A DNA stretch of 64,000 nt from Periconia sp. R9002 (taxonomy: Eukaryota > Ascomycota > Dothideomycetes > Pleosporales > Periconiaceae). The notes below the pieces were generated by a model. That model saw only the letters and a program-made list of their open reading frames with translations. It had not been told where the DNA came from and did not search any database. The stretch lies in the NCBI GenBank assembly GCA_023627715.1, contig JAMAHW010000001.1, forward strand, positions 806,001 through 870,000, written 5' to 3'. A program made the translations under genes and the position numbers. Below, in pieces: positions 46,939 to 59,482 of the stretch (its first letter is position 1; the number at the start of each line of letters is the position of its first letter).

Positions 46939-49684
46939 AAATCTATCGCGTCTGTTGCTGCATTTGCGTCATGTTTGGAGTTTCTGTGCAACGAGTATGG
47001 GGCGGAAGCAAATATTGGGTCGTAGGACCATTAGCGTGGCGTTTCATGTAACCTAGACATTTATACCAAGGGTTAACGAAGTTCTCATAATAATTCACTC
47101 ACTATCGTACATCATTTGCTTGTTTGATTTTGGTCGTAGTTTTTCCGTTGGAAATTATCGATTTGGAATGTGTAGCGGATGTATGATTGAATGATACGAT
47201 CGTAATCCCAGAATGTTTTGCCGGTCGATGCCTACCCGCATCGTGTGGCAGCAGTAACTGTAAGTTTAGATGTCGTATCTGACCTGGACAGGTTCACTCT
47301 TTCCTCCCGTTCATTCCAGCTCTTACATTTTCATATCTTTCGGCACCCAGTGCAAAAATCCACGTTCGTACCATCTGCTCTCATTGCATATTAGTCGTTG
47401 CCCTCATGCTTGAAACCGCGTACACGAACTCTTCCTTCTTTGTCTTACCTTCAAAATTTCAAAATCACCACCGTACCTTCAACATGGAGCCTCTTGTCCT
47501 ATCTCAAGTCCATCATCTAATGTTCAAAGGAAATGCAGGGAAGAGAAGAGGCTGAAATCGATGCAGCGTCCGCTTACATGCTTCACCCATGCATATGCAT
47601 GCATACCCGTCACTCTTCCCTCTTTCTCGCCTCACTTCCCCCCCAAAGAAACTCAAAAAACTCCACAAAATCCCAAGAATTGATTGAAAAAGATATCAGA
47701 AAAAAAAGAAGGGGAAAGAATATGACTCAACCCTAACCTGCGAAGGTCGAGGTACTTTAGTCCGGTCTCGGAAAAACGAAAACGCACAGGCCACATGCCC
47801 TGCTTTTCCGACGGGCAAAGCTGTTGTTGAAGTGTACCTTCCTATAATTAATAGCACTGCTGGAGTTTGAAAATCGGATGCAACTTGTTTAAAAGTTTTG
47901 TCGAATTAAAGGAGTGTGTATGTAGGTAGCTACAGAAGTGTGAAGCTACCGAATTTCGCAGGCGCCAAAGCCACCCACCCAGCCATGTTCCGACCCATCC
48001 CAAAAGAGACATTAATAGCATCAATTTGGACAACATGTCGTTGTGAAAGGGCGCGTTGACTGAACACGGACCTCGCCCCCACCAGACGAAATTGGTCACT
48101 TCTAAGTCATCTGCGACGAACCAAATTCCCGAGAAGAATTAAGGATTACAATTCTTCGGTTACAAACCACATTTGAATCCAATAATCGTCACAGTGCATT
48201 GACAAAACCGCTTCGCCAAGTTCCACATTCACTTTTTGTCATGATAGTGCTTGTCGAAGATGTTCTAGATCTTTTCTCCCGCTGATGAGCACTATTCCTC
48301 GCCGTGTATTGGATGTGTGGTTTGTCATCTATTCTCTTATTCTGTGGATGCTGCGCTGAATTTCGCCGAGCTGCTTGACTGGATTTGGAGCCTGTCCATG
48401 TCGAGAGCTTTGAAAAGCAGGTGCAGTCTATTTATGAATGCATGTTAAGCCCTAGGGAACCAGTCATTTTCTATCGAGATGTAACGAGGCGTGGCAGATC
48501 AAGACACTGCTCATGTCCTGAAATCACCTTCCTTGTGTGTAATGAACTTTGCACCCGCTATATAGGTATACGCCACAGGCATAGATGGTTAACCTTCATT
48601 CGAAAAATGATAACTGTTTACCAACTTTGACAGTACACAATAGATGGGATTCTGCTTCCTACTTTCACGATTTCGATTTTCTTTTCCGGGGAATTTGCAC
48701 AAGACTGAACGCAAAAATCACCATTCACCTACAAACCAAGAAAAGAGTGGGAGGGAAACTAAATGGAAGACAGTAAATAGAACCTCACGTTCTTGATCTC
48801 TCTGTTCTCAGCAATACACCTTTTCTGAAATACAACTCTCGTAACCAATTACTCATTCACACACTCCACACAAACCATACGCCACTCTTCATCCTATGCA
48901 ACACCATCACAGCTCTACATTCTCTCCAGTTGCCTCCCCTCTCTATCCCACCCCCAACCTCAATCTTTATCAACTAATCATAACTCTAGCCCTTAACCGC
49001 CTCAACCGCCCATAAAAACTCGCAAACACCAACAACAAAACAAAACGACACTGACAACTACAACCCCACACACACCAAAAAAAAGATACCAGACTTGTAG
49101 AAGATTACAGCCGTAGATAGAAATCCCACTACGCCCATCAAAACGTCGTTGAACCCACCGTACCACCAATAACAAATGAGTCTGTGACTAGGGAAAGAGG
49201 GTGTACCACAGCAGCCTTCCTCTAGAAACATCAAACAGACCAACCATCGCATCTTCTACCCCCCTATTCCCCCTCCTACCACACTTCCAAACCCTTCCGC
49301 CCATCCCATACCAAAACCAAACGGAAACATCTCGTGTGTGTACTCTCCCGAGGCTGAAAGAACACCATCTTCCCCCGCGTCCCCACACAAACGCACAGAA
49401 GCATACATAGCTCTTACTAATCAACATACGTCAACAATCTCCAAGGGAGGGGAGGGGGCGCAGGGTGGATGAAAAGGAAAATTTTGATTCAAAGTAGGTA
49501 GGTAGGTACTCAAAGGATATACATCCATCATCAGGTTATACGAATAACGTGGAAGAGTGAGAGGAGAGCAGGGGAGGTAGGGGGAAAGATTCTCTCCCTT
49601 CCTCCCATCGCGCTATCTCCTCTTTTTTCTTCTATGTTAGAAGGGGAAGAGGAGGGGGAGGCATGACATGGCATGACATGCATC

Positions 49685-50141
49685 TCATCCATCCATCCCC
49701 ACATCACCCGCCCCCCTTCTCAAGCATTTGGCACTCCGTCTTGAGTTTTGTGACGTCTTTTTCGAGCTCACTAGTTCTTTGTACTCCCTCTCGAGCTTTT
49801 CGTAACTGGTTTTGAGCTTGATGTTGGCATTTACCAACTTAGTAACCCTCACTTCCACCCCCTCTCCCTCCTTCTCAAGCATAAACCATATTGCAGGTGT
49901 CCTAAGGGGGGGGGGGGGGGACTCAAGGAGAACAGAAAATCTCCAGTAGAGCAAAAAGGGCAAAAAAGTCCCCTTGATTTTGATTTTCAGTGTTGAATAC
50001 AAAACCATGAAAGTGTGGCCTATTGCACTCCGTCTTGCGCTTTATGACGTCTTTTTCGAGCTCTCTAGGTAGTCCGATGCTTGTAGTTCTCTCGATCGTC
50101 GTGGACATCACCATAGGTATGGACGGACCAGTCTTGGTCAC
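49685..50141 (-). pseudogene. Broken, internally duplicated coiled-coil gene remnant
   Basis: Minus-strand frames encode heptad-like, Lys/Glu/Leu-rich pieces: VTKLVNANIKLKTSYEKLER followed by EYKEL in one frame, then, after a one-step frame change at an apparent junction, SELEKDVTKLKTECQMLEKG and a stop. A second copy upstream reads RELEKDVIKRKTECN. The DNA behind it is a 44-bp direct repeat at 49731-49774 and 50025-50068 (40 of 44 identical). The G run at 49906-49920 lies between the copies. Frame changes and the lack of a start suggest a decayed gene or mobile-element piece. A spliced gene cannot be ruled out (a GTGAGC donor sits at the junction). Confidence 0.4.
49906..49920 (+). repeat. 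Homopolymer run of 15 G
   Basis: Fifteen consecutive G. Prone to length error in sequencing, so frames crossing it are not reliable. Confidence 0.95.
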
Positions 50142-53100
50142 CTAGGACCACGACCGTTCAGTCTTATATGACGCCCTTGACATTCTTTTCTTGTGTCATT
50201 TTTGGTATCAAAAGGTTGTTCGCCTTTTTTGGTTCTTGTTTTTGTCGAGGTAGAACCCCTCCAAATCGTTCACATAAAAAAAGTACAAGTAAGTAAGCTC
50301 GGTGGGCTCTCCCAATGCCAGCAGCCAGCCAGGGAGCTAGCCACCAACACTAACCTGACTGCCTAACTGATCGCGGGGTAACTATGCTGCAGGTAGGGTA
50401 CATTGACACGAGTAAGTGAGAGCCCAAACAGGCGTCCGACAGAGAGAAGAAGTGGAGCGAGTAAGAAAGAAGGGTCTTGTTCATTTCCCTCCCCACCCCC
50501 TCAAGGCCCGCACGCGTGCAGTATCGATCTTGCCCGAGACAAGTAAGTTTCGTGGTGCAAAACAAGGAAAAACAGACCAGTCATCAAATCTTTCGTAATT
50601 CCAGAAAAATAATGGCCGTTACCATCGGTGACGGGACGTTGGATGGGCATCTCAGGAACTTCGTACATCGGTTATGTGATTATGTCTCATTGATATCCCA
50701 TCCTTCCACTCGGTGGACCGCGCCGACGAATGGGAATCCATCCATCCTCAGACATTGTACTTTTCATAACCAACCGTCCATCGGTAAATCAAGGAAAAAA
50801 GAAGTTGGTGAATCTCACCCAATCACGTTTGAATTCCCTTGTGGATGGATGTTTTGGGGGAAAAATGCTGGCGGTAGGCTGTGCAGAAGCGGGACAATGA
50901 GACGATGATGGCAAAAATTCTCGATGCCGTCATGGTTTAGGTTCTGATCTACATATGGACATAGCAGCCGTCCAGTCAGAGTCCCCCATGTGGAAAAATC
51001 ACCGCTTACATGGTGTGCGTATGTCCGGCAAAGTTGATAACGCCCGAGTAAGGGCGCAGGTAGAAGGAAGAGTCTTGGGGATCGAGGCAGTGAGCGAAAC
51101 CACGCGTGGGCTGACCGCCCGTTGTTGAGAGAGTTTGACGCCTGCGATCAGGGAAAACGTCCAAGTAGGACTTGCTAAGCCGAAAGCAGATTGGTTGGGT
51201 TGGTGGAGATCATCGCCAGTCATTTTCTTGGAGGAGGAGTTGCGAAGCGGTGAGTTTTGTGCCGGATTCGCACCGAGTTTGAAATCCGTTGTGTTGCTGT
51301 GTGCTTTGAATGGTGACGGGGGACTAGCACATGGGATACTGAATCGTGAGCGGGTCATCGGTTTCGCGTGTGGATCTTTGTCGATCGCTCAAGAAGGATG
51401 ACGATGGTGTTTTGCTGCCGCTCGCTCGCTCGCTCTTGAGAACGTTGCTTTCGCCATAATTATTGAAGCACTGGAGATGAGAGACCCTGCATGCGCTTCG
51501 CAATCAACTTGACATCTTTCACACCTGTCCGCGAGCTGGTTTGCAGTGGTATGGTGGTCTGCCCTCGAGTGAAACATGGCAGACTACATAGATAGGACGG
51601 CTGCAGTGGAAGCGTAGACTATCGGCTCGTTTCCGTGAACCTTGATAACGAGAGAGACAGGCTTGGATGCGCCATTCGCGATATGCAACCGTGCGGTTCC
51701 AACACGATTAGTTTCAACCATTCTGCGCACGATCAGCCACAAATGTTCTACCGACATGTCCCTCTTGAAGTTTGAGCTATGCTGATTAGCTGGCCCACTG
51801 CAGCAGGTGTGCCGCGAGAAGGCAATCTGCTGTGATTGAGTAGTGCGGGCAGTAAGCTGCACCCTGCAGACTGCAGTGCGCCTCACCCGCTAGCTCTCCC
51901 CATACAATGCACAACGACGTAAGCCATTGTTTTTTCTCGCGACGTCTTTCCCCAACGCACCGCCGAACTCACGGCCACGCTGGCTGAGATTACCATGTGC
52001 TGGGTGCTAGCGCCACAGACAGCGCGAGGTGGTATCGAGAGACGGCCGGCGGCACCGTCGACTCAACGCGGAACCCTTTCATGACGATCGCTACACACTA
52101 GGGGCGCCAACCGCGGTGCCGTCTTCATCCTTTCTGACTGGTCGCGTAAGATAGGAAGCAGAACCTGGCATCTTCTCTCGCCTTTCCATGGTAATGCGAC
52201 TACCGACAAGGCGATCTCCTCCGACAATCGCTAGTGTCAGGCTGACCCTGATAGTTAGCTGATGTTATGGAGGGAGACGACAGGTTGTGAACCATTTGTG
52301 ATGAGGGGTCTTTGACTCTTTGGACAGGAACGGCGGGATAGACTCTGGTAGAGAGGGGGGACCGCTGTGAACTTGGGAACCCGTCCCGGGCCGCAGCACA
52401 GCCGTGGCGGTTTGATATTGGCGCTCCGCCGTGGTGTGCGAGACGTTTGGCTGCCACAGGTCGCAACGATCAGCCATGATGTGCGGTGTAGTGAATCAAC
52501 ATCACACCTTTCGAGGTGGAGACGACAAAAGTCGTTGGCGCTTAATTGATGGGTTCATTCGGAAAAGAGTGAAGTCTAAAGCTCCGGCACCTGGCTTGGT
52601 GCAGGTTCCGCCGGTGGAGAATCGCGTTTAGGAAGGCACAGCACACGAAGGGCGACTCTTCCCGGTCCCTCTTGCTTGCAAATACCAATCACGCTACTAT
52701 AGTGGCTATTATTCCCGGAATAGCACTTCACACAAAGAGGCGCATGAGCATTGTTATTGTGGAAATTTGGTGTGCAGATGACTGCGAAAGCCATGTCAAT
52801 GATTCGCGGACTCTACGTAGAATACATGTGAATTCATTGCTAGAACTAAACTCGTCACCTGCCTCGCTCAACGCCGCGGCGGAGCGCTTGCTTCCAAGCT
52901 ATGGAGAGGGGGGATACGTAGAGAGAGCGCACACGAGTGGAAAAGAAATGAAAATCCATTTGCAGTAGCGAAAGCCGGTTTCATAACGTCCAGCACTTGG
53001 GCGTCATGATGTATATGAAATTCGTCTTGAAAGAAAATTTAATGTCTGGGGTAGTCGAAAGAAGAGGGGGGAAGAAATGAAGGTGGAGGGAAAAACACAG

Positions 53101-53377
53101 CCTCCCAAACTTGCTTTCAAGTGGTGATGGGTAACCTTTCATTTTGTAGTCCTTCGAGATGCGATCCATCTCATCTTGAAGAGAAAAAGAAGCTGGAATG
53201 GGGGTAGTCTTTTTGTAGTGCCAATGATGAGGGATATCTGTGATATAGAACGCCGATGATGCCCATACCCAATGATGATGATAATGAAGAGGAAGAAAAA
53301 GAAGAGGCGGAACTAGCCGCCCTCGCAGAATGCAGTGCCAAATGGACGGTTTGTCTCAACTCGATTTTGTTAGACAG

Positions 53378-53932
53378 TCACCGACCGCCCACGGAAGTTG
53401 TTCGTCCCGGCGAGATTTCACCACGGCGGCGGGCTTCCTCGCGTATGAGTTGGTCGACATGAGAATTCGTATCCTTGACTTTGAGGCCGGCAGTGAGATA
53501 GCTGTCAGCACCCTCCAACTCCATAGGGGTGACGGGTCCCGGGCTGTCGAGAGGGTTCAGGCGAGGACTCGTGGGCTTTGCGATGGCGCCCCGTGCCTGA
53601 CGGCTGGCGTTGGCGAGCAGCTGTTGCTGGTAGGCATACATTTGGCGTTGGACATCCGAATACTGCCTGTTGTGGGTGCGTGGCGAGACTGGGGGTTGGG
53701 GTGAGTTTGGGCCGGTGGTCGGGGTTGCTGAGATGCTGGAGTTCTGAGATGAAGTGAAATTGGCGGGATGGAAGCGCGGGAGCGATGGGAGTCTCAAACT
53801 GGCAGCGGAGCCTTGGGAGGATTGATGGGCATGCATGGCCGGGCGGCGGCGAGCCTGCGAGGGAATTGCGAGGGAATCCATTCTGGGGGAGAGTGGTGAA
53901 GGAGGCATGTTGCGGTCTTGGCGAGAGGACAT
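53378..53932 (-). CDS. Conserved fungal low-complexity protein
   Basis: 184 residues from the ATG at 53930-53932; the frame is open 59 codons further upstream but begins at a GTG, so an upstream spliced exon is possible. The protein is Ser/Pro/Arg-rich, with LRLPSLPRFHPANF, then YSDVQRQMYAYQQQLLANAS (predicted helix), SPRLNPLDSPGPVTPMELEG-ADSYLTAG and a final LIREEARRRGEISP. The combination of 'LPSLPRFHPANF', the Gln-rich helix and 'SPGPVTPMELE' is a pattern I associate with a conserved Pezizomycotina family of unknown function. The repeated Ser-Pro sites suggest proline-directed phosphorylation. No catalytic or membrane feature. Confidence 0.62.
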   Translation of the reverse strand: MSSRQDRNMPPSPLSPRMDSLAIPSQARRRPAMHAHQSSQGSAASLRLPSLPRFHPANFTSSQNSSISATPTTGPNSPQPPVSPRTHNRQYSDVQRQMYAYQQQLLANASRQARGAIAKPTSPRLNPLDSPGPVTPMELEGADSYLTAGLKVKDTNSHVDQLIREEARRRGEISPGRTTSVGGR

Positions 53933-56097
53933 GGGCGGTGATGGTGAAGAAGAGCGATTGGGGCGTGAACTAGTATCGTGGTGCTCGTTCCGGGGATGAC
54001 GTCGTGGGTCGAGTGGGCCTCTGTTGCTAACGGCCTCTTTTCCTGGCGGCGATGCCACAGCGGGTTGGTTTTCCAGGGCTGTCGGTCCAGGAGGAGCAGG
54101 CAAACACACGTGGCCAAGAATTCAATGTCCCAAACGAAGGACAGAGTCTGATGGAGGTATGTAGGTGGCAGCAAAGGAGGACGGCGGCCGATATAACAGC
54201 TCTGGCAACACGGTGCCCAGGAATGCTTGGACAGCGGGTGGACGAGGCCTGAAGAGGTAGCGTAGGGGGTTGATCTTCCGCACGCGCAGGTCAGGCAGGG
54301 TCTTTTTCAAGTGAAGGTGTGGACCCTGTCTCTTGATTTTTGGCAGCAGTTGGTTGGTTCCGGAGGGAGATGATATGCTCTTTTGTTCTGTGCTATAATA
54401 TGATGGTGGTCTGATGTTTGTCCTGTCGTGGCCGGCAGCGAGGATATGATGTGCCAGGTACTATGTGTGCGGGTTGGGAAGCAACCGTGGGTGAGGGCCA
54501 AAGTATATGAATCTTACACATCAACAAAGGACAGTTGCCATGCAGTCATACATCGTTATATGTGCAGATTTGTACTGTACCGCACCGCACCTACTAGTAG
54601 CTCATGGACGCTACCATCATGCCATGTACAGTATACACATACCTAGTCCCATGCCCTTGCCGCCCCACACACTGGCAGCAGCCAACATTGATTTGAACAA
54701 AGGGTGACATCGTCATCCACCCAACCCCATCATCCATCATCCACCATGTCCGCTTGGCCCTCGGGAACTGTAGCCCGAAACGAGCGAAGGCCTTGAGAGC
54801 AACTGCAATCTGGCACTGGCGCGGGGTTGCAAACTGAAAATGGGCTTGAGCCACGCCTTACACACTGTATGTAGGTAGTTACATGGAACTCTGTCTTCTC
54901 TACCTACATTTGGCCATGACGCATCAGAAAAATCATCAGAATCAAAGAAACGGACCGATAGCATTGCCATGTCTTTGTCCAGCGAAGCGAAAGCCGGTGT
55001 TCCGACCTGATCGGAGCCTTGCCACAAACGATGGACCTTGGAAAAGGAACAGCAATGCAATTTGATGATGGATGTCTCTTCCCGCCGTGCCTCACGTGTC
55101 CCGTCCCGTTCCTCCCGCCAGCTGGCTAGCCCTAACATGGTCAACCTTCGACTCTCTCGAATTCTATCCTGCTGGTTTGGTACTTTCATATCCATCCATC
55201 CATCCAGCCTGGATGCTGCAAGCAAGCCACTTTTAACCTTTTGGCCCGCTCCACGGTGCTCAAACTCTGTCGCCGCCCTTCTCCATTTGCATGTTTCAGC
55301 CCGTCATTGCCGTCCATGTACTCTACACTTGCATACAGTCATATCCATACTCACTTGCAGCTTTTCATCTTGGCGGATCCCGACGACGGGCGGGCGGCCG
55401 GACAGGGCAGGCTTTTCTTTTTCTTTTTTTCAATGGCGTCTGCCTCCATGTACTGTGCATGCAATGCACATCAGCCAATTTCCCATCTTCCCTCCCCCTT
55501 TGAATGTCCGCAGTGCCGCCGACCAGCCGCAAGGTTGCTATGGAGTGGGCATTCACCTCGATCATCATGATGCATCCAACCATGTTACGTGCGGCGCTTG
55601 CCCTCCTCCACCCACCATACGGCATTTCTCATGTTGCACCACACAGACCGAGGTCCATGTCCCGCCCCAAGAGACACATACCTAGGTAGGTACTGACCCA
55701 GTCCGAGGGGCCCCGGCGGTTGAATTGGGCAGGTTCAAATGCACGCGATCGAGCATCAGCTTGACCTTCGCATCGTCGGCTCTCAGCGCAACTGGCACGA
55801 CAGACACTGCCCTCTTTTTTCTTCTTCTCTCCTCTTCCCTCTCTGCACCCCCCAATGTAGTATGGTACCGTCCATAATAAATTGTTCTGCGGCTCTAACG
55901 GATCAAATCCCGCACGCTGTCGTCCATGTCGTACAATGGAATGCCAATGCCGCCATGCTGCCATTAATGCCAGAAGTCGTCGATCTACAATTCTCAACAC
56001 AACAAAACAAGGCTGATGTTTGCACGACTGAATTTGGGCGGTTGTAATTGATTGGTTGCTTTCTACATTTCGTGCTACCCTGGACTCCGTTTTCGCC
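53933..56097. other. Intergenic region, no supported gene
   Basis: 2.2 kb between the low-complexity protein start and the ARP2 3' end. Contains CATC repeats at 55192-55206, TACCTAGGTAGGTA at 55679-55692 and TACCTAC/GTAGGTAG pairs near 54867-54907. Frames on both strands (for example 55038-55685 plus) show no domain. Confidence 0.42.
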
Positions 56098-57590
56098 TCA
56101 TCGCGCACCAAGTTTCTCCAGCGCGCGAACCCCTTGCTCCTCCCACTCTTGCTTTGATATCCACATGTTCTCCTTGTCGGCCATCTGCATCGTTGTCAGT
56201 GTCATCCTTTGTCACAATTATCTCATAGCTTGGTAACGTACAATGTTGGCAAGTACGGCACCGCCCAAAAACACCATGTGCCGACGTCGCGGCGGATCTT
56301 CGATGCGGACTTTGAATTTCTGTAGCATAGATTAGCACCCTCCGCAAACGGGTTCGCTGTAATATTGCATACGTTGAGTCGCTCGGGATCGCCCTTCAGC
56401 ACCTTAGTGAGCCACAGCTGCTTGAGTTCCTTCTCTAGCCGGCTGGGCAGACCGGGATACATGCTGCTTCCTCCGCTTAGCACAATGGCCTTGTACAGAC
56501 TGCTTCTGACATCTACATCGGCGGCCTGGATCGTGTTGAACAAGAATTCGGCGATACCGGGTTGTTCCACATCGACCAGATGGGGTTGGAATAGACACTC
56601 GGGGGCTTCGAAGCGTTCACTGCCGACGCGAATGACGCGACCGTCGGGGAGCGTGTACGACTCCACCAAGACTGTCGTGTCTTCGCTCAGGCGTTGGTCC
56701 AGTTCCAAATCGTACGATACATAGCAGAGTTTTTCTTTGATTTGTCGGACAGTCTCAAAATCAGCAGTCCGGTTGAGGGCATATCCCCTTCGCAAAAGGA
56801 GAGAGATCAAGTTCCTGGTAACATCTCGACCCGCAACGTCCAGACGCCGTGTCAGGTGATTGAGGACTGTGCTTTCGTAGACGGGGACGATATGCGTGAC
56901 ACCGTCACCAGAGTCCACCACAACTCCCGATGAGAGACCTTGCGCATAGAGCGCCAGCACAGCCTGTATGGCCACGTACACGCCTCCGAAGTTGTAGCGC
57001 TCGAACATGACCTCGCACATCTGTTCTCGGTTCTTGAGGGGATTCATGGGCGGCTCCGTCAGGAGGATCTTGCGGCCGGTGGGGTCAACGCGCATCTTTT
57101 CAAACAAGGTGTAGTCCCAAAGGTGTTGCATATCATCCCAGCGCCTCACAATACCATTCTCCATCTGCCCACGTTAAGACGGCGTTAGCTTATATCAGCT
57201 GCAACAAAGTCGTCCCCGAGAGGGTGTGAGCAGCCACGTACGGGGTATGTGATTTGGAGCATTGAGCGCGCTGCTGCGGCCTCGTCGCCGCACATTATGT
57301 CCTTGACTACAATGTCTCCATCTCGCTCTTCGGATCGCAGGATCGGCCGGCCGACTATAGAGGGGTATTGATGGTCGGGGAAGTTCTGTTTGACGTTGCG
57401 TTAGACGAGCCTCTCTTCTAGCAGTTGTATTCCACTCTTGGGAGACAGACCTGGCCGGCGTAGCCCGCTTTAAGGAAGCCCGTTCCGCCATCGAGTACTG
57501 AGCAATGTTAGTGAGGATGACAGCGGGTAACAGGAATGGTAGCGAGAGTGGGGTTGCACAGCTTCACATACCGATCGGAACTTCCGCCAT
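56098..57590 (-). CDS. ARP2: Actin-related protein 2 (Arp2/3 complex)
   Basis: Six exons: 57590-57572, 57497-57451, 57385-57242, 57164-56373, 56319-56242 and 56184-56098, 388 residues (yeast Arp2 is 391). Spliced, it begins [20 protein letters not shown], the phosphate-1 loop, then [35 protein letters not shown], the phosphate-2 loop ([17 protein letters not shown]) and the adenosine motif ([19 protein letters not shown]). It ends with [14 protein letters not shown]. Arp2 with Arp3 nucleates branched actin at cortical patches for endocytosis and polarity. Exon 1 is only 19 nt. Every junction preserves frame and restores the actin fold, so the model is well supported. Divergent from RPL5 across 653 bp. 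Confidence 0.95.
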
Positions 57591-58243
57591 GCTTCCCGGA
57601 GATGATTGACAGCTTCAGGTAAGGAGTAGAGAAGGACTGGTGGTGGGTATCGCGCTCGCTGTCTGTATGCCTGGGCAATGTAGTGGGGGTGATGTCGATA
57701 GTAGGCGAGCTCCAGCGCGGCTCAGCGCTCCACGGGTCTGTGCACTATTCCTAGAAGCTCAAACAGGCAATCGCATATCAATGGAGAACTTGAAATGGTG
57801 GTTGCTTTTTGAGAATTAGATGGAAAGTAACATCTAGAAACTAACGTACAAAGATCAAGGAAATCGTGATTTGACGGTTGGATGGCTGCAAGGGGTACTT
57901 ATGCGTTGTACTCCGTGATTATAGAAAGCCAGTGTCTATGTACCTACTTATGTACTATGTACAATGTTTCAAAGGATGAGAATTGCACTGTCTTCATCGT
58001 TACCCGGATCTGATACCGTGGTATTTTTGTGTGTCTCTGAGAAACGGTCACAAATTGTACCATTTTCATCTATGGTGGACTTGGACGGTGGTCACCCACC
58101 CCAGAGTCCCCGCGCCTCGACTGCGAGCGACGGCCTAAGCGAGCCCACAAAGAAAGCGAACTTTCTCCTCGTTCGACTTTTGAACATCAATCCAACGACC
58201 ACGACCACGACAACGTCCATCGCCGCCACCACCGCCGGTCAAG
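57591..58243. promoter_or_regulatory. Divergent promoter region of ARP2 and RPL5
   Basis: 653 bp between two strongly expressed-type genes. Includes TACCTACTTATGTACTATGTAC-type sequence near 57940-57960 (shown here as motif only) and ACC/ACG-rich leader just before the RPL5 ATG. No gene seen. Confidence 0.45.
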
Positions 58244-59482
58244 ATGCCTTTCGTAAGTCAACCTTGAACTGCCCACATTGCAGCTTCTCGAAAAGCTGTA
58301 CATGCGCCAATTCTCCCCTCGCTTTACGAGCCACCCCGACAATATGGCGTGTCTTTTGCGCCAGCAATACCCTTTTTTCTAAGGGATCCCGTATGACGGC
58401 CAGTTGGGGTGGAGTCTCTGCAAGCTGCTTCGATTTACGGGTTTGAAGCGTTAATTGCTGACTCTGGGTTGTACAGTCCAAACTCGTCAAGAACGACGCC
58501 TACTTCTCGTAAGTTCTCGACTCCTCATATGCCCGCTCGACGGCGCATACGGTTGGCTAACATGCGTGTAGGCGTTTCCAGGTCAAGAACAAGCGTAGGC
58601 GACAGGGAAAGACCGACTACTATGCCCGCAAGCGCTTGATCACCCAGGCCAAGAACAAGTATGGTGCGCCCAAGTACCGACTTGTCGTGCGCTTCACCAA
58701 CCGCGACATCGTCACTCAGATCGTCAGCTCTGAGATTGGCGGTGACAAGGTCTTCATGGCCGCGTACGCCCACGAGTTGAAGCCCTATGGCATCACTGTA
58801 TGTACCGGATCCCGGTGACTACAACCATCCAACTAACACATCCCAGCACGGTCTTACCAACTGGTCCGCTGCCTACGCTACCGGTCTTCTCCTTGCCCGC
58901 CGCACCCTCAAGAAGCTCGAGCTCGACGACACCTTCACTGGTGTTGAGGAGGCCGATGGCGAGTTCAGCCTTACCGAGGCCGCCGAGGTGGACGGTGAGG
59001 AGCGCCGCCCCTTCAAGGTCTTCTTGGACGTCGGTCTTACCCGTACCTCCACCGGTGCCCGTGTCTTTGGTGCCATGAAGGGTGCCTCTGACGGTGGTCT
59101 TTTCGTCCCCCACTCCGAGAGCCGCTTCCCCGGTTACGACATCGAAGGCAAGGAGCTCGACGCCGAGGTCCTCCGCAAGTACATCCTCGGCGGCCACGTT
59201 GCTGAGTACATGGAGACCCTTGCCGATGACGACGAGGAGCGTTACAAGTCCCAGTTCAGCGGCTACGTCGACGACGACCTTGAGGCCGACGGTCTTGAGG
59301 AGATGTACACTGAGGCCCACAGCCAGATCCGTGAGGACCCCTGGAAGAAGGAGGAGGGTGCTGAACCCAAGAAGTCCAAGGAGGAGTGGAAGAAGGAGTC
59401 TCTCAAGTACAAGAACAAGAAGCTCTCCAAGGAGGAGAAGGAGCAGCGCGTCCAGGAGAAGATCAAGGAGCTCACGGCATAA
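58244..59482 (+). CDS. RPL5: 60S ribosomal protein L5 (uL18)
   Basis: Exons 58244-58252, 58477-58508, 58572-58797 and 58847-59482, 300 residues (yeast Rpl5 is 297). The first exon is nine bases (Met-Pro-Phe). Spliced, the protein reads [35 protein letters not shown], the uL18 core, and a Lys/Glu-rich C-terminus ([20 protein letters not shown]). uL18 binds 5S rRNA and joins uL5 as the 5S RNP in the large subunit central protuberance. Intron-rich 5' ends with tiny first exons are usual for fungal ribosomal-protein genes. Exon 4 strongly favours C-ending codons (GCC, GAC, CTC, AAG), as expected for very high expression, unlike neighbouring genes. Confidence 0.96.

Larger units (their letters stand above)
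46939..53377. other. 6.4-kb gene-poor region
   Basis: No intact gene recognised. Contents: permease 3' end, an A/C-rich stretch at 48830-49100, tandem GGCATGACAT repeats at 49660-49682, a coiled-coil relic (49685-50141, separate entry), a 15-base G run (49906-49920), CTCG repeats at 51420-51435, and several 60-140-codon frames without domains. A 100-codon minus frame at 51584-51886 looks mildly protein-like in its first-translated two-thirds, but I cannot place it. Base composition is not strongly A/T-rich, so this is not an obvious repeat-induced-point-mutation block. Confidence 0.4.

Noticed and set aside
46586..47056. 156-codon plus-strand Ser/Thr/Arg-rich frame
   Set aside because: Overlaps the permease 3' coding region in another frame.
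54122..55685. Several 60-215-codon frames on both strands
   Set aside because: No homology, mutually overlapping, and shaped by CATC and pyrimidine-rich simple sequence.
57964..58446. 160-codon plus-strand frame overlapping the RPL5 start
   Set aside because: Runs through the RPL5 leader and first intron in another frame, without homology.
58253..58476. Possible snoRNA inside RPL5 intron 1
   Set aside because: Ribosomal-protein introns can host box C/D snoRNAs, and a CTGA is present near the 3' end, but no matching RTGATGA box or terminal stem was seen.
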